A stretch of DNA of 64,000 bases from UBA4575 sp002386945 (GTDB taxonomy: Bacteria; Pseudomonadota; Gammaproteobacteria; UBA4575), in assembly GCA_943789445.1 (NCBI GenBank), contig CALSUC010000001.1, positions 310,001-374,000 on the forward strand. The letters are read 5' to 3'. A program made the translations under genes and the position numbers. The number at the start of each line of letters is the position of its first letter. Position 1 is the first letter of the stretch. Below the pieces are notes generated by a model. It was not told where the DNA came from, did no database searches, and saw nothing but the letters and a program-made list of their open reading frames with translations. Positions 17,782 through 27,892 of this stretch are shown here, piece by piece.

Positions 17782-17872
17782 GCTGGGCCTTTTAAACGGT
17801 GGATTAACATCTGTCTGCAGATGCTATACAGAGTACTCATTGGTGGTGACTGGATGCAAGTGCCGAGACGGT

Positions 17873-18613
17873 TTAAATGCAGTGATTCAAGTCGCCATGT
17901 TGTGCCTGAAGTAGGCTGAGTAATGAAATGACAGCAGTCTCTAGGCGTAAGATGCGTGGCCCCATTTTTATAGACTGGAAGCCATGCTGTTCAGCTAGCG
18001 TAACTTCATCTGGGCTAAAGCCACCTTCAGGGCCAATCAGGCAGCTGATGCTCGGTACCGGCTGTGTCGGCGAATGCGCACGATTAGCGGTCGGTGAGGC
18101 GATCAACTTGAGGTTGTCGGTGGGGCAGTTGAGTAAGGCTTGCTGAAACGGTATGGGTTGATTGAGTTGTGGCAGTTTAGCGCGGCCAGACTGTTCACAA
18201 GCGCTTTGAATGACACCCTGCCAATGCGCCATTTTTTTCTCTAAACGGTTTGCTGGTAGGTTGACGTTAACGCGTGAACTGATGAAGGGTGTGATCTGTG
18301 TGACACCAAGCTCAGTCGCCTTTTGTAGGCACAGGTCAAACTTGTCGCCTGCACATAGAGGCTGCAATAGATGGAGTTGTAAGGCTGATTCTGTGTCGCT
18401 GGTTTGCGCTTGCTGCAGTTGTACGCGTACGGTTTTTTTCTGCACGTCTACCAGTTCACCTGGATAGTCATTGCCGTCACCATTAAAGACAATAATCGAG
18501 TGGCCTACGGTTAGGCGCAGTACATCGCGAACGTATTTGGCGATACCATCATTCAGTTCAATGACCGTCTCTGCGCGCAACTCTGCAGCCGTGAAAATTC
18601 TAGAGATGCGCAC
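17873..18613 (-). CDS. rsmE: 16S rRNA m3U1498 methyltransferase RsmE
   Basis: The 246-residue SPOUT methyltransferase has an N-terminal PUA-like domain (MRISRIFTAAELRAE, then GDGNDYPGELVDV) and the trefoil-knot SAM site SCLIGPEGGFSPDEVTLAEQ ending LGPRILRLETA-like MGPRILRLETAVISLLSLL. It methylates U1498 in the 30S subunit. It lies between ahcY and gshB on the same strand. Confidence 0.93.
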   Translation of the reverse strand: MRISRIFTAAELRAETVIELNDGIAKYVRDVLRLTVGHSIIVFNGDGNDYPGELVDVQKKTVRVQLQQAQTSDTESALQLHLLQPLCAGDKFDLCLQKATELGVTQITPFISSRVNVNLPANRLEKKMAHWQGVIQSACEQSGRAKLPQLNQPIPFQQALLNCPTDNLKLIASPTANRAHSPTQPVPSISCLIGPEGGFSPDEVTLAEQHGFQSIKMGPRILRLETAVISLLSLLQAQHGDLNHCI

Positions 18614-18641
18614 AACAGGCCAATTTCAGTAGGGTGGAAGC

Positions 18642-19955
18642 TTAGTAGCGGTAGTGGTTGGCTTTGTATGGGCCAGCAACATCAAGGCCTAAGTAGTCTG
18701 CTTGCTCTTTACTTAAGGCAGTCAGTTTCACGCCAATCTGTTCTAGGTGTAGGCGTGCCACTTCTTCATCCAGATGCTTCGGTAGGATGTAGACCTGATT
18801 CTGATAACTTTCTTCATTTTCCCAAAGTTCTAGCTGCGCTAAGACTTGGTTAGTGAAAGAGTTAGACATCACAAAGCTTGGGTGGCCAGTACCACAACCA
18901 AGGTTTACTAAGCGGCCTTTGGCTAGCAGGATGATGCGTTTGCCATCAGGGAAGATCACGTGATCGACCTGTGGTTTAATTTCATCCCATTCATAATTTT
19001 CAAGGCTGGCGACATCAATCTCATTATCAAAGTGACCGATGTTGCAAACGATCGCCTGGTTTTTCATTGCAAGCATATGGTCATGGGTAATGACGTTGTA
19101 GTTACCGGTAGCAGTAACAAAAATATCGGCTTCACCACAGGCATCATCCATAGTGACAACACGGTAGCCTTCCATTGCAGCTTGCAGTGCACAGATAGGG
19201 TCGATTTCAGTGACCCAGACGGTAGCACCTAAACCACGTAAGGACTGTGCCGAACCTTTGCCGACGTCGCCGTAACCACAGACGATGGCAATCTTGCCAG
19301 CAATCATCACATCAGTGGCGCGTTTGATACCGTCGACCAGCGATTCACGACAGCCGTATAGGTTATCGAATTTTGACTTGGTGACAGAATCGTTGACATT
19401 GATTGCTGGAATCAATAACTCATTCTTTTCAAGCATTTCATACAGACGCATAACGCCAGTAGTGGTTTCCTCAGAAACACCTTTGACGTCAGCCAGTAGC
19501 TCTGGGTATTTGTCATGCATGACTTTAGTTAGGTCGCCGCCATCATCTAATAAGAGATTAGGCTTCCAACCTTTAGGGGCATGGATGGTGCGCTCTATAC
19601 ACCACTCGTATTCTTCTTCGGTTTCGCCTTTCCAAGCAAATACTGGAATACCGGCTTCAGCCATTGCTGCCGCTGCGTGATCTTGTGTTGAGAAAATATT
19701 GCAAGAAGACCAACGCACTTCGGCACCCAGTTCAATCAGGGTCTCGATTAGTACTGCTGTTTGGATGGTCATGTGCAGGCAGCCTAGGATGCGGGCGCCT
19801 TGCAGTGGTTTGTTTACGCTATGCTTTGTACGCAAGGCCATCAAGCCAGGCATTTCAGTTTCAGCGATGGCGATTTCTTTGCGACCCCAATCGGCAAGCG
19901 ATAGGTCAGCAACTTTAAAATCTTCCATATGGTCGTGCAGCGATTCAATATTCAT
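18642..19955 (-). CDS. ahcY: S-adenosylhomocysteinase
   Basis: The 437-residue NAD-dependent enzyme splits S-adenosylhomocysteine to homocysteine and adenosine. Seen are the ligand segment LGCLHMTIQTAVLIETLIEL, SSCNIFSTQDHAAAAM, the NAD-binding GYGDVGKGSAQ, and the C-terminal DVAGPYKANHYRY ending that closes the partner's NAD site. It lies 40 bp after metK, so SAM synthesis and SAH removal are probably co-expressed. I did not find a convincing SAH riboswitch in the short gap. Confidence 0.96.
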   Translation of the reverse strand: MNIESLHDHMEDFKVADLSLADWGRKEIAIAETEMPGLMALRTKHSVNKPLQGARILGCLHMTIQTAVLIETLIELGAEVRWSSCNIFSTQDHAAAAMAEAGIPVFAWKGETEEEYEWCIERTIHAPKGWKPNLLLDDGGDLTKVMHDKYPELLADVKGVSEETTTGVMRLYEMLEKNELLIPAINVNDSVTKSKFDNLYGCRESLVDGIKRATDVMIAGKIAIVCGYGDVGKGSAQSLRGLGATVWVTEIDPICALQAAMEGYRVVTMDDACGEADIFVTATGNYNVITHDHMLAMKNQAIVCNIGHFDNEIDVASLENYEWDEIKPQVDHVIFPDGKRIILLAKGRLVNLGCGTGHPSFVMSNSFTNQVLAQLELWENEESYQNQVYILPKHLDEEVARLHLEQIGVKLTALSKEQADYLGLDVAGPYKANHYRY

Positions 19956-19995
19956 ATCTATAATTCTCTACGGGTGGTGGCATTAGGGCTTAGCT

Positions 19996-21147
19996 CTAAG
20001 CCTGTTGTAGTGCATCTACTTTGTCTGTTTTTTCCCAACTAAATTCGGGCTCGGTACGGCCAAAGTGACCGTAACTTGCCGTCTTGCGATAGATAGGGCG
20101 GTTTAGGTCGAGCATACTCAAGATGCCATAAGGGCTTAAATCAAACACCTCATTCACTATCGCCTCTAACTTTTCATCACCTATGGTACCAGTGCCGAAG
20201 GTGTTTATAGAAATAGAAGTGGGCTTGGCGACGCCGATTGCATAGGACACCTGAATTTCACAACGCTGTGCGAGGCCTGCGGCAACGATATTTTTTGCTA
20301 CATAACGACCGGCATAGGCGGCTGAACGGTCGACCTTGCTTGGGTCTTTGCCAGAGAAGGCGCCGCCGCCATGACGTGCCATACCGCCATAGGTGTCGAC
20401 AATAATCTTACGTCCGGTCAAACCACAGTCGCCAACTGGGCCGCCAATGACGAATTTACCGGTCGGGTTGATATGAAACTGAGTGTCTTTATTAATCCAT
20501 TCCTTGTCTAAAACAGGCTTGATGATTTGTTCAAGGACCGCTTCTTTCAGGTCTTTCTGATTGGTGTCTGGGCTGTGTTGTGTTGATAGCACGACTGCAT
20601 CAATGCTAACCGGCTGGTTGTTTTCGTAGCGAAAGGTGATCTGGCTCTTGGCGTCGGGACGTAGCCAAGACAATTCACCGGATTTGCGTAATTCTGCCTG
20701 ACGTTTCACTAGGCGATGGGCATAGGTAATCGGGGCCGGCATTAAGACATCGGTTTCGTTGCTGGCGTAGCCAAACATCAGACCCTGATCACCGGCACCT
20801 TGGTTCTTCTCGGTATCGCGATCGACACCCTGTGCGATATCAATAGACTGCTCACCTAGGGCATTAATGACTGCACAGGTGTGGCCGTCAAAGCCCTTTT
20901 CGGTATGGTCGTAGCCGATCTCATTGATAACGTTGCGGACTATCGGCTCGACATCGATTCTTGCGCTAGTGGAAATTTCACCTGCGAGTATGACCATGCC
21001 GGTCTTAACTAGAGTTTCACAGGCGACTCTGGCATTCGGGTCTTTCTCTAAGATGGCGTCTAGGATCGCATCGGAGACTTGGTCTGAAATCTTATCTGGA
21101 TGGCCTTCAGAAACCGATTCTGAGGTAAAGCTGTATCGACTACTCAT
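19996..21147 (-). CDS. metK: S-adenosylmethionine synthetase
   Basis: The 383-residue enzyme makes SAM from methionine and ATP. Signature elements are FTSESVSEGHPDKISDQVSD, the GAGDQGLMFGYA hexapeptide, DTYGGMARHGGGAFSGKDPS and FGHFGR-like SYGHFGRTEPEFSWE. The ATG has GGGA upstream. metK facing tkt across a divergent region is the E. coli and Pseudomonas arrangement, here with a redoxin gene placed between. Confidence 0.97.
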   Translation of the reverse strand: MSSRYSFTSESVSEGHPDKISDQVSDAILDAILEKDPNARVACETLVKTGMVILAGEISTSARIDVEPIVRNVINEIGYDHTEKGFDGHTCAVINALGEQSIDIAQGVDRDTEKNQGAGDQGLMFGYASNETDVLMPAPITYAHRLVKRQAELRKSGELSWLRPDAKSQITFRYENNQPVSIDAVVLSTQHSPDTNQKDLKEAVLEQIIKPVLDKEWINKDTQFHINPTGKFVIGGPVGDCGLTGRKIIVDTYGGMARHGGGAFSGKDPSKVDRSAAYAGRYVAKNIVAAGLAQRCEIQVSYAIGVAKPTSISINTFGTGTIGDEKLEAIVNEVFDLSPYGILSMLDLNRPIYRKTASYGHFGRTEPEFSWEKTDKVDALQQA

Positions 21148-21372
21148 GTTGCTGCGTCCCTTTAGAAAATCTGTATCAGTGGCTGTCCAGATCGGATAGC
21201 ACTGGCTAGGTGAGAGTTCGGCGAAGTACTCATTACTTCTCGATCACCTTATTCAGGCGCGAGTATACAATGCCGTGACGGGTGCTGGAATACTGCACTT
21301 AGTTCGGCGTACTGATTTTGCAACAGGCTGCCTTGTATGCTGAGATGAATATAAAATAAGGACAGATAAACT

Positions 21373-21933
21373 ATGGCAAAAACAGCTTCTAGGATGATCC
21401 CTTTGGGGACAATAGCGCCTAAATTTGAGCTTTTCGAAGTGGTATCGCAGGAGATCAAGTCTTTTGATCGTCTTGTGGGTGCTGCGGCTACGGTCGTTAT
21501 GTTTATCTGTAATCACTGTCCTTTTGTCCACCATGTGCGACCAGAGCTAGCCGCAATGGCCGATGAATATCAGCCCAAGGGTGTACAGTTCATTGCAATT
21601 AATTCAAATGATGTACAAAACTACCCCGATGACTCCCCAGCATTAATGCAGGTCGAGGCGGCTGAACAGGGTTATCACTTTCCTTATTTTTATGATGAGG
21701 AACAAACGGTGGCACGAGCCTATGGTGCTGAATGCACACCAGATTTCTTTGTTTTTGATGCGCAGCAGGCCTGTGTCTACCGCGGTCAGCTAGATGATTC
21801 TCGTCCGGGTAATGACGTTATTTTGAGTGGCTCAGATCTGCGTGCGGCATTGAACAATGTACTGGCCCAGATCCCGGTCGATGCCAATCAAAAGCCTAGT
21901 ATTGGTTGTAATATTAAGTGGAAGCACTCTTAA
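21373..21933 (+). CDS. Thioredoxin-fold (redoxin/AhpC-TSA) family protein
   Basis: The 186-residue protein has the redoxin fold with the active-site stretch VVMFICNHCPFVHHVRPEL, in which the usual CxxC is CNHC. QFIAINSNDVQNYPDDSP and CTPDFFVFDAQQ follow; the latter carries the cis-proline loop. No signal peptide is present, so it is cytoplasmic. Members of this 'thioredoxin family protein' group are of unknown substrate, possibly peroxide or disulfide reduction. AAGGA lies upstream of the ATG. It stands between metK and tkt. Confidence 0.85.
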   Translation: MAKTASRMIPLGTIAPKFELFEVVSQEIKSFDRLVGAAATVVMFICNHCPFVHHVRPELAAMADEYQPKGVQFIAINSNDVQNYPDDSPALMQVEAAEQGYHFPYFYDEEQTVARAYGAECTPDFFVFDAQQACVYRGQLDDSRPGNDVILSGSDLRAALNNVLAQIPVDANQKPSIGCNIKWKHS

Positions 21934-22123
21934 ACGACGATTATGTTCCTTTAGCCCCCTGCTTAAGCTTGCGGCTGACTAGTAAGTCATGGAAAATACT
22001 CGCCGCCAAACCCATTGCCGTAGACCCCTTATATAAGGTGTCACGATCAGCAGCGTAAACAGACGCTGATCGAGTCCCAGCTGACTGCTGCAGTCACTAT
22101 TAACCTCAACCGAAATTGAGATT
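21934..22123 (+). promoter_or_regulatory. Leader/promoter region of the tkt operon with three dyads
   Basis: Three inverted repeats lie in this 190-base gap: the palindrome CCTTATATAAGG (22027-22038), a hairpin with arms CGATCAGC/GCTGATCG (22044-22072), and GACTGC-T-GCAGTC just before the gene. They could be operators or mRNA leader structures of the glycolytic operon. No specific regulator is recognised. Confidence 0.35.
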
Positions 22124-24115
22124 GTGGAAAACCGAAAAGAGCTAGCGAACGCTATACGTGCCCTCAGTATGGATGCTGTGCAGAAGGCAAATTCTGGTCA
22201 CCCTGGTGCCCCTATGGGCATGGCTGATATTGCTGAAGTGTTGTGGCGTAAGTATTTACGACATAACCCAAACGACCCTAAATGGCCTAACCGCGACCGA
22301 TTTGTCCTGTCTAATGGTCATGGATCGATGCTGATTTACTCCTTGCTGCATTTGAGTGGCTACGAGTTGAGCATTGATGACATTAAGGATTTTCGTCAGC
22401 TGCATTCAAAAACCCCAGGCCATCCAGAAGTGGATGAAACGCCGGGTGTTGAAACCACTACTGGCCCCTTAGGCCAGGGTTTAGCTAATGCCGTCGGTAT
22501 GGCAATGGCAGAAAAGATTCTTGCACAGCAGTTCAACCAAGAGGGTCATGAAGTTGTTGATCACTACACCTATGTGTTTGTCGGTGACGGCTGTTTGATG
22601 GAAGGGGTGTCACACGAAGTGTCTTCTTTAGCCGGCACTTTGAATTTGGGTAAGTTGATCGTCTTTTATGACAACAACGGTATCTCAATCGATGGTGAGG
22701 TTGATGGTTGGTTTACTGAAGACATTCCAAAACGTTTTGAATCGTATGGCTGGCAAGTTGTACGTGATGTCGATGGTCATGATGCCGCCGATGTCGAGCA
22801 GGCGATTGAGCAGGCTCGTAGTAATACTCAGCAACCGACATTAATCGATTGTAAAACGATTATTGGTTGGGGTTCGCCAAACAAGCAAGGTGACGAAGGC
22901 TGTCATGGTGCCCCATTAGGTGACGAAGAAATTAAGCTGGCACGAGAAGTCATGAACTGGCCACACGCGCCGTTTGAGATTCCTCAGCCAGTCGCTAAGG
23001 CTTGGGATGCGCGTCCTGCAGGTGCTGTGCAACAGCAGGCTTGGCAGGAAAAGTTCGATGCTTATGCAACGGCTCATCCAGAGTTATCGGCCGAATTCAC
23101 ACGTCGTCTGCAAGGGCTGTTACCCGCAGAATGGCAGACCGCTATGGTGACTGCGATTGAAGCGACTGTTGCCGAAGGCAAGACCGTAGCGACACGTAAG
23201 GCCTCCGAGTTGGCCTTGAATGCGCTAGGGCCTGTGCTGCCTGAATTATTGGGTGGCTCTGCCGATTTAACTGGCTCTAACAATACCTGGTGGCAAGGCT
23301 GTAAATCGATTACTGCAAACGATGCCTCTGGTAACTATATTCATTACGGTGTGCGCGAATTTGGTATGTCGGCGATTATGAATGGCATCGCACTATATGG
23401 TGGATTTATACCTTATAGCGGTACCTTCCTGACTTTTTCTGATTACGCCCGTAACGCGGTACGTATGTCAGCGCTGATGAATACACATTGTTTATTTGTA
23501 TACAGCCATGATTCAGTTGGTCTAGGTGAAGACGGTCCTACCCATCAACCGGTAGAGCATGTCGCTAGTTTGCGTGGCATTCCTAATATGACCCTGTGGC
23601 GCCCCTGTGACACAGTGGAATCCTTGGTCGCATGGAAGACAGCGATCGAAGCCAAGCGACCGGCTTCGTTAATTCTTTCACGTCAAGGTGTACCGTTTAT
23701 TCCACGAGAGCAAAAGCAAATCGATGCGATTGCTCGTGGCGGCTATGTGTTGTTTGAAAGTGAGAACGAGCTACAGGTCATCATTATCGCAACTGGAACT
23801 GAAGTCGGCATTGCGCTAGAAGCAGCACAACAGCTTGCTGAGCAAAATGCGGGTGTGCGATTGGTGTCTATGCCTAGTGCTGAGACCTTCAGCATGCAAA
23901 GCGATGATTACCGTGAACAGGTCTTACCAACGGCCATGCGCGCACGTCTAGCAGTAGAAGCAGGGACTAGTGACTACTGGCGTAAGTTTGTTGGCATCGA
24001 CGGTGATGTGATTGGGGTTGATCAGTTTGGTGCGTCGGCACCGGGCCCAGTACTGATGAAACACTATGGCTTCACTGTTGAAAATATTGTGCAGCGTGCA
24101 CAGAAACTAATTTAA
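22124..24115 (+). CDS. tkt: Transketolase
   Basis: The 663-residue thiamine-diphosphate enzyme exchanges two-carbon units in the pentose-phosphate (or Calvin) pathway. Features are KANSGHPGAPMGMADIAEVL, the TPP motif VGDGCLMEGVSHE, the substrate loop with GLGEDGPTHQPVEH, and the C-terminal domain. The start is a GTG at 22124; no in-frame ATG precedes the conserved N-terminus. It opens a five-gene unit tkt-gap-pgk-pyk-fba with short gaps, as expected for a central sugar-phosphate operon. Confidence 0.96.
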   Translation: MENRKELANAIRALSMDAVQKANSGHPGAPMGMADIAEVLWRKYLRHNPNDPKWPNRDRFVLSNGHGSMLIYSLLHLSGYELSIDDIKDFRQLHSKTPGHPEVDETPGVETTTGPLGQGLANAVGMAMAEKILAQQFNQEGHEVVDHYTYVFVGDGCLMEGVSHEVSSLAGTLNLGKLIVFYDNNGISIDGEVDGWFTEDIPKRFESYGWQVVRDVDGHDAADVEQAIEQARSNTQQPTLIDCKTIIGWGSPNKQGDEGCHGAPLGDEEIKLAREVMNWPHAPFEIPQPVAKAWDARPAGAVQQQAWQEKFDAYATAHPELSAEFTRRLQGLLPAEWQTAMVTAIEATVAEGKTVATRKASELALNALGPVLPELLGGSADLTGSNNTWWQGCKSITANDASGNYIHYGVREFGMSAIMNGIALYGGFIPYSGTFLTFSDYARNAVRMSALMNTHCLFVYSHDSVGLGEDGPTHQPVEHVASLRGIPNMTLWRPCDTVESLVAWKTAIEAKRPASLILSRQGVPFIPREQKQIDAIARGGYVLFESENELQVIIIATGTEVGIALEAAQQLAEQNAGVRLVSMPSAETFSMQSDDYREQVLPTAMRARLAVEAGTSDYWRKFVGIDGDVIGVDQFGASAPGPVLMKHYGFTVENIVQRAQKLI

Positions 24116-24142
24116 TTTTAAGAGATATAAGGAAGATAGATC

Positions 24143-25156
24143 ATGACAATTAGAGTCGCTATTAATGGCTATGGCCGCATCGGACGAAACATCCTACGTG
24201 CTTTATATGAAGCAGGCCGTACCGATGAAATTAAAATCGTTGCGATCAATGATTTGGGTGATGCCGCAACTAATGCGCATTTAACTAAGTTCGATACTGC
24301 GCATGGTACGTTTAACCATGAGGTTAGCTTGGACGGTGATGACATCATGATTGATGGTGATCGTATTAAGGCTTGTTGTGAACGTGATCCATCTAAGCTG
24401 CCATGGAAAGAGCTTGAGGTTGATGTCGTGCTTGAATCTACTGGCTTCTTCGCTAGTAAAGAAAAGGCTTCGGCACACTTGGTTGCTGGTGCAAAGAAAG
24501 TTGTAATTTCAGCGCCGGGCGGCGGCGATGTTGATGCCACTATTGTCTACGGTGTTAACCATGATTTATTGAAGGCTTCAGATACTGTTATTTCAAACGC
24601 ATCTTGCACGACTAACTGTCTTGCACCTTTAGTCAAAACCTTGAACGACAGCATTGGTGTTGAGTGTGGTTTGATGACTACGATTCATGCTTACACGAAT
24701 GACCAAGTACTGACTGATGTCTATCACTCTGACTTGCGTCGTGCGCGTTCTGCTACACAATCAATGATTCCAACTAAGACCGGTGCGGCAGCAGCCGTCG
24801 GTTTAGTATTGCCAGAAATGAATGGCAAGCTTGATGGTTTCTCTATGCGTGTGCCAACTATTAACGTCTCTGTTGTTGATCTGAGCTTCACTGCTTCACG
24901 TAATACGACAGAAGAAGAAATTAATGAAGTCATGCAGGCGGCTGCTACCGGTTCAATGAAAGGTGTTTTGGGTTACAACACGTTGCCATTAGTGTCATGT
25001 GATTTTAATCATAATCCTGCATCATCAGTATTTGATGCGACCCTGACTAAGGTGATGAACGGCAACCTTGTGAAAGTACTATCCTGGTATGACAATGAGT
25101 GGGGTTTCTCAAACCGTATGCTCGATACTACGATTGCTTTGATGAACGCAAAGTAA
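24143..25156 (+). CDS. gap: Glyceraldehyde-3-phosphate dehydrogenase, type I
   Basis: The 337-residue enzyme has RVAINGYGRIGRN at the N-terminus, the catalytic Cys in SNASCTTNCLAP (C155), TTIHAYTNDQ with the catalytic His, RRARSATQSMIPTKTGAAAA, and SWYDNEWGFSNRM. The aspartate in VAINDLGD suggests NAD preference. In E. coli and Pseudomonas the gene at this spot is epd (erythrose-4-phosphate dehydrogenase). The sequence here reads as a real GAPDH by its CTTNCLAP and NGKLDGFSMRVPT motifs, although an Epd-like side activity cannot be excluded. Confidence 0.93.
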   Translation: MTIRVAINGYGRIGRNILRALYEAGRTDEIKIVAINDLGDAATNAHLTKFDTAHGTFNHEVSLDGDDIMIDGDRIKACCERDPSKLPWKELEVDVVLESTGFFASKEKASAHLVAGAKKVVISAPGGGDVDATIVYGVNHDLLKASDTVISNASCTTNCLAPLVKTLNDSIGVECGLMTTIHAYTNDQVLTDVYHSDLRRARSATQSMIPTKTGAAAAVGLVLPEMNGKLDGFSMRVPTINVSVVDLSFTASRNTTEEEINEVMQAAATGSMKGVLGYNTLPLVSCDFNHNPASSVFDATLTKVMNGNLVKVLSWYDNEWGFSNRMLDTTIALMNAK

Positions 25157-25167
25157 GCTAATAGATA

Positions 25168-26358
25168 ATGTCTTCAGTAACACATATGAATGAACTCGAA
25201 TTGGCCGCCAAGCGTGTGCTGATTCGAGAAGATCTTAATGTCCCTGTGAAAGAGGGCGTGATCAACAATGACGCACGCATTCGTGCCGCCTTACCAAGCA
25301 TACAAGTTGCCTTGGATGCTGGTGCAGCAGTGATGTTGATGTCGCATTTAGGTCGTCCAACAGAGGGTGAGTATTCTGCTGAGTATTCGTTACAACCAGT
25401 GGCTGATGCCTTAAGTAAGGCCTTGGGTCGCCCAGTGCCTTTAGTCCGTGATTGGATTGATGGTGTAGACGTGGCCCCTGGTGAATTAGTATTGCTAGAG
25501 AACGTTCGCTTCTTGGTCGGTGAGAAGAAATCAGCTGCTGAGCTATCGAAAAAAATGGCAGCACTTTGCGATATCTTTGTGATGGATGCCTTTGGTACCG
25601 CACACAGGGCGCAGGCGTCTACTTATGGTGTTGCAGAGTACGCCGCTGAAGTATGTGCCGGCCCATTATTAACCGCTGAACTTAATGCCTTAGAGCAAGC
25701 TTTGAAAAAACCTTCGCCGCCGATGGTTGCGATTGTTGGTGGCTCTAAAGTGTCGACTAAGTTGGCCCTGCTTGAACAATTAATTGATCGAGTAGATCAG
25801 CTGGTTGTTGGCGGTGGCATTGCGAATACATTTATTGCAGCAGCAGGTCATTCGGTAGGTCAGTCTTTATATGAAGCTGATTTGGTGCCGGTGGCAGTGA
25901 AGCTGATTGAACAGGCTGCCGCGCGCGGTGCGCAGGTCCCGATACCAACTGATGTTGTTTGTGCTAAAGCATTTTCATCAGATGCCCCTGCTGAGATCAA
26001 AGCGGTGAGTGATATTGCAGCGGATGATTTGGTTCTAGATATAGGCCCAGAAAGTGCGAAACATCTAGCGAGCCTGATGGCCGATGCCGGCACCATTGTT
26101 TGGAATGGGCCTGTGGGCGTTTTTGAATTTACACAGTTTGCGGATGGCACACGTGTACTTGGCGATGCAATTGCAAATAGTCAGGCATTCTCGATTGCAG
26201 GTGGTGGTGATACCGTCGCTGCGATTGATAAATTTAATTTAAGTGAGAATATTTCTTACATCTCAACCGGCGGCGGTGCCTTCCTTGAGTTTCTAGAAGG
26301 AAAGACTTTGCCAGCGGTTGATATTTTGCAAAAACGAAAAGGACAGCTCGTCACATGA
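25168..26358 (+). CDS. pgk: Phosphoglycerate kinase
   Basis: The 396-residue two-domain kinase has REDLNVPVKEG, MLMSHLGRPTEGE, LLENVRF, VGGSKVSTKLALLEQL, and the nucleotide loop SIAGGGDTVAAIDKF. It transfers phosphate between 1,3-bisphosphoglycerate and ADP. It starts 12 bp after gap, and its stop overlaps the pyk start (ATGA), so the two are translationally coupled. Confidence 0.96.
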   Translation: MSSVTHMNELELAAKRVLIREDLNVPVKEGVINNDARIRAALPSIQVALDAGAAVMLMSHLGRPTEGEYSAEYSLQPVADALSKALGRPVPLVRDWIDGVDVAPGELVLLENVRFLVGEKKSAAELSKKMAALCDIFVMDAFGTAHRAQASTYGVAEYAAEVCAGPLLTAELNALEQALKKPSPPMVAIVGGSKVSTKLALLEQLIDRVDQLVVGGGIANTFIAAAGHSVGQSLYEADLVPVAVKLIEQAAARGAQVPIPTDVVCAKAFSSDAPAEIKAVSDIAADDLVLDIGPESAKHLASLMADAGTIVWNGPVGVFEFTQFADGTRVLGDAIANSQAFSIAGGGDTVAAIDKFNLSENISYISTGGGAFLEFLEGKTLPAVDILQKRKGQLVT

Positions 26359-27818
26359 TGCAGCGTAGAACTAAGATTATCGCCACCTTAGGTCCGGCGA
26401 CCGATGATGAGCAAGTAATTGCCGATATCATAGAAGCGGGTGTCAATTTAGTCCGGCTTAATTTCTCGCATGGTAGCTTTGATGAGCATCGTGTACGAGT
26501 AGAGCGTGTACGTAAAGTATGCGCCGAGAGAAATTATCATGTCGGTATCCTGGGTGACCTGCAAGGCGCAAAGATCCGAGTAGGTCGATTTAAGGACGGC
26601 AAGATCATGCTGGCAGTAGGGGATAGTTTCATCCTCGACGCGGATCTAGACTTAGATGCCGGCAATCAAGAATCAGTGGGTTTAACCTATAAAGAATTGA
26701 TTGAGGATATCGTTGTTGGCGACAAGCTCTTACTAGACGATGGCCGGATTATTCTTGTGGTCGATGAGATTACAGGTAATCGTGTTAAGACCACGGTTGA
26801 TGTCGGTGGTGAGTTATCCAGCAGTAAGGGTATCAACCGGATGGGCGGTGGTCTTTCTGCAGCTGCATTGACCGAAAAAGATCGTGAAGATATCTTGCAT
26901 GCGGCAGCACTTGATGTTGATTATCTAGCAGTGTCTTTTGTTAAGACCGCCGATGATGTTTATCTTGCACGAAAGTTATTGCAAGAGGCTGGCGGTGATG
27001 CCGGTATCGTTGCGAAGATTGAGCGTGCAGAAGCACTCGATATGATCGATGAGATCATGGAAGCGTCAGAAGTTATTATGATCGCACGTGGTGATCTGGG
27101 TGTTGAGATTGGTGATGCCGATGTCCCTGGTGTGCAAAAGTCTTTGATCTCTAGAGCACAGGAAACAAAGTGCTTAGTGATCACGGCAACGCAGATGATG
27201 GAATCAATGATCACTAGTGCCATTCCGACACGTGCAGAGATGTCTGATGTAGCGAATGCTGTATTAGATGGAACTGACGCCGTAATGTTATCAGGTGAGA
27301 CTGCAGTAGGTGCCTATCCTGTTGAAGTAGTCGAAGCGATGAGCCGTGTGTGTCTCGCCTCTGAACGTCAAGATTTGCTGCAATTCCAAACTGAGCGCCA
27401 TGAACCTAGTCTAGATCGTGTGGATGAGGGGATTGCGATGGCCGCGATGTTCTTAGCGAATCATTTGAATGTCACTGCGATTGCAGCCTTGACCGAATCT
27501 GGTTCAACCGCGCTGTGGATGTCACGGATTAACTCAACGATTCCGGTGTATGCATTTACACGCCATGTGAAAAGTTTACGTCGTGTGACATTGTATCGTG
27601 GTGTCTTTCCAGCCTACTTGGACTTCATGGGTAAGACGCATGCACAAGTGAATCGTGCTGCCATTGCTGTACTTCAGGATTGTAATGAAGTCGAAGAGAA
27701 TGATTTAGTGATACTGACCAAGGGTGACTTGATTGGTGTCGATGGCGGGACTAATGCGATGAAGATACTGAGCGTTGGGCATCTGATTGAAGAAGAAAAC
27801 GATCCGGAAAGTATTTAG
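26355..27818 (+). CDS. pyk: Pyruvate kinase
   Basis: The 487-residue enzyme makes pyruvate and ATP from phosphoenolpyruvate. Seen are RTKIIATLGPATDDE, VRLNFSHGSFDEH, the active-site IMIARGDLGVEIG, ITATQMMESMI, and SGETAVGAYPVEVVEAM; the C-terminal domain is complete. Two adjacent ATGs (26355 and 26358) could start it; the first overlaps the pgk stop by four bases. Pyruvate kinase inside a tkt-gap-pgk-fba cluster points to a glycolytic as well as gluconeogenic/Calvin-type use of the operon. Confidence 0.95.
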   Translation: MMQRRTKIIATLGPATDDEQVIADIIEAGVNLVRLNFSHGSFDEHRVRVERVRKVCAERNYHVGILGDLQGAKIRVGRFKDGKIMLAVGDSFILDADLDLDAGNQESVGLTYKELIEDIVVGDKLLLDDGRIILVVDEITGNRVKTTVDVGGELSSSKGINRMGGGLSAAALTEKDREDILHAAALDVDYLAVSFVKTADDVYLARKLLQEAGGDAGIVAKIERAEALDMIDEIMEASEVIMIARGDLGVEIGDADVPGVQKSLISRAQETKCLVITATQMMESMITSAIPTRAEMSDVANAVLDGTDAVMLSGETAVGAYPVEVVEAMSRVCLASERQDLLQFQTERHEPSLDRVDEGIAMAAMFLANHLNVTAIAALTESGSTALWMSRINSTIPVYAFTRHVKSLRRVTLYRGVFPAYLDFMGKTHAQVNRAAIAVLQDCNEVEENDLVILTKGDLIGVDGGTNAMKILSVGHLIEEENDPESI

Positions 27819-27892
27819 TCATCAGCTGATATGATATTTGCGATGATGGTTATTTAAATATTATAGTTTAAGACAGTGTTTGGGAGAGCAGA

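Noticed and set aside
21148..21372. Possible SAM or SAH riboswitch upstream of metK
   Set aside because: I could not fit any known riboswitch core; only a possible TATACT -10 element is seen.
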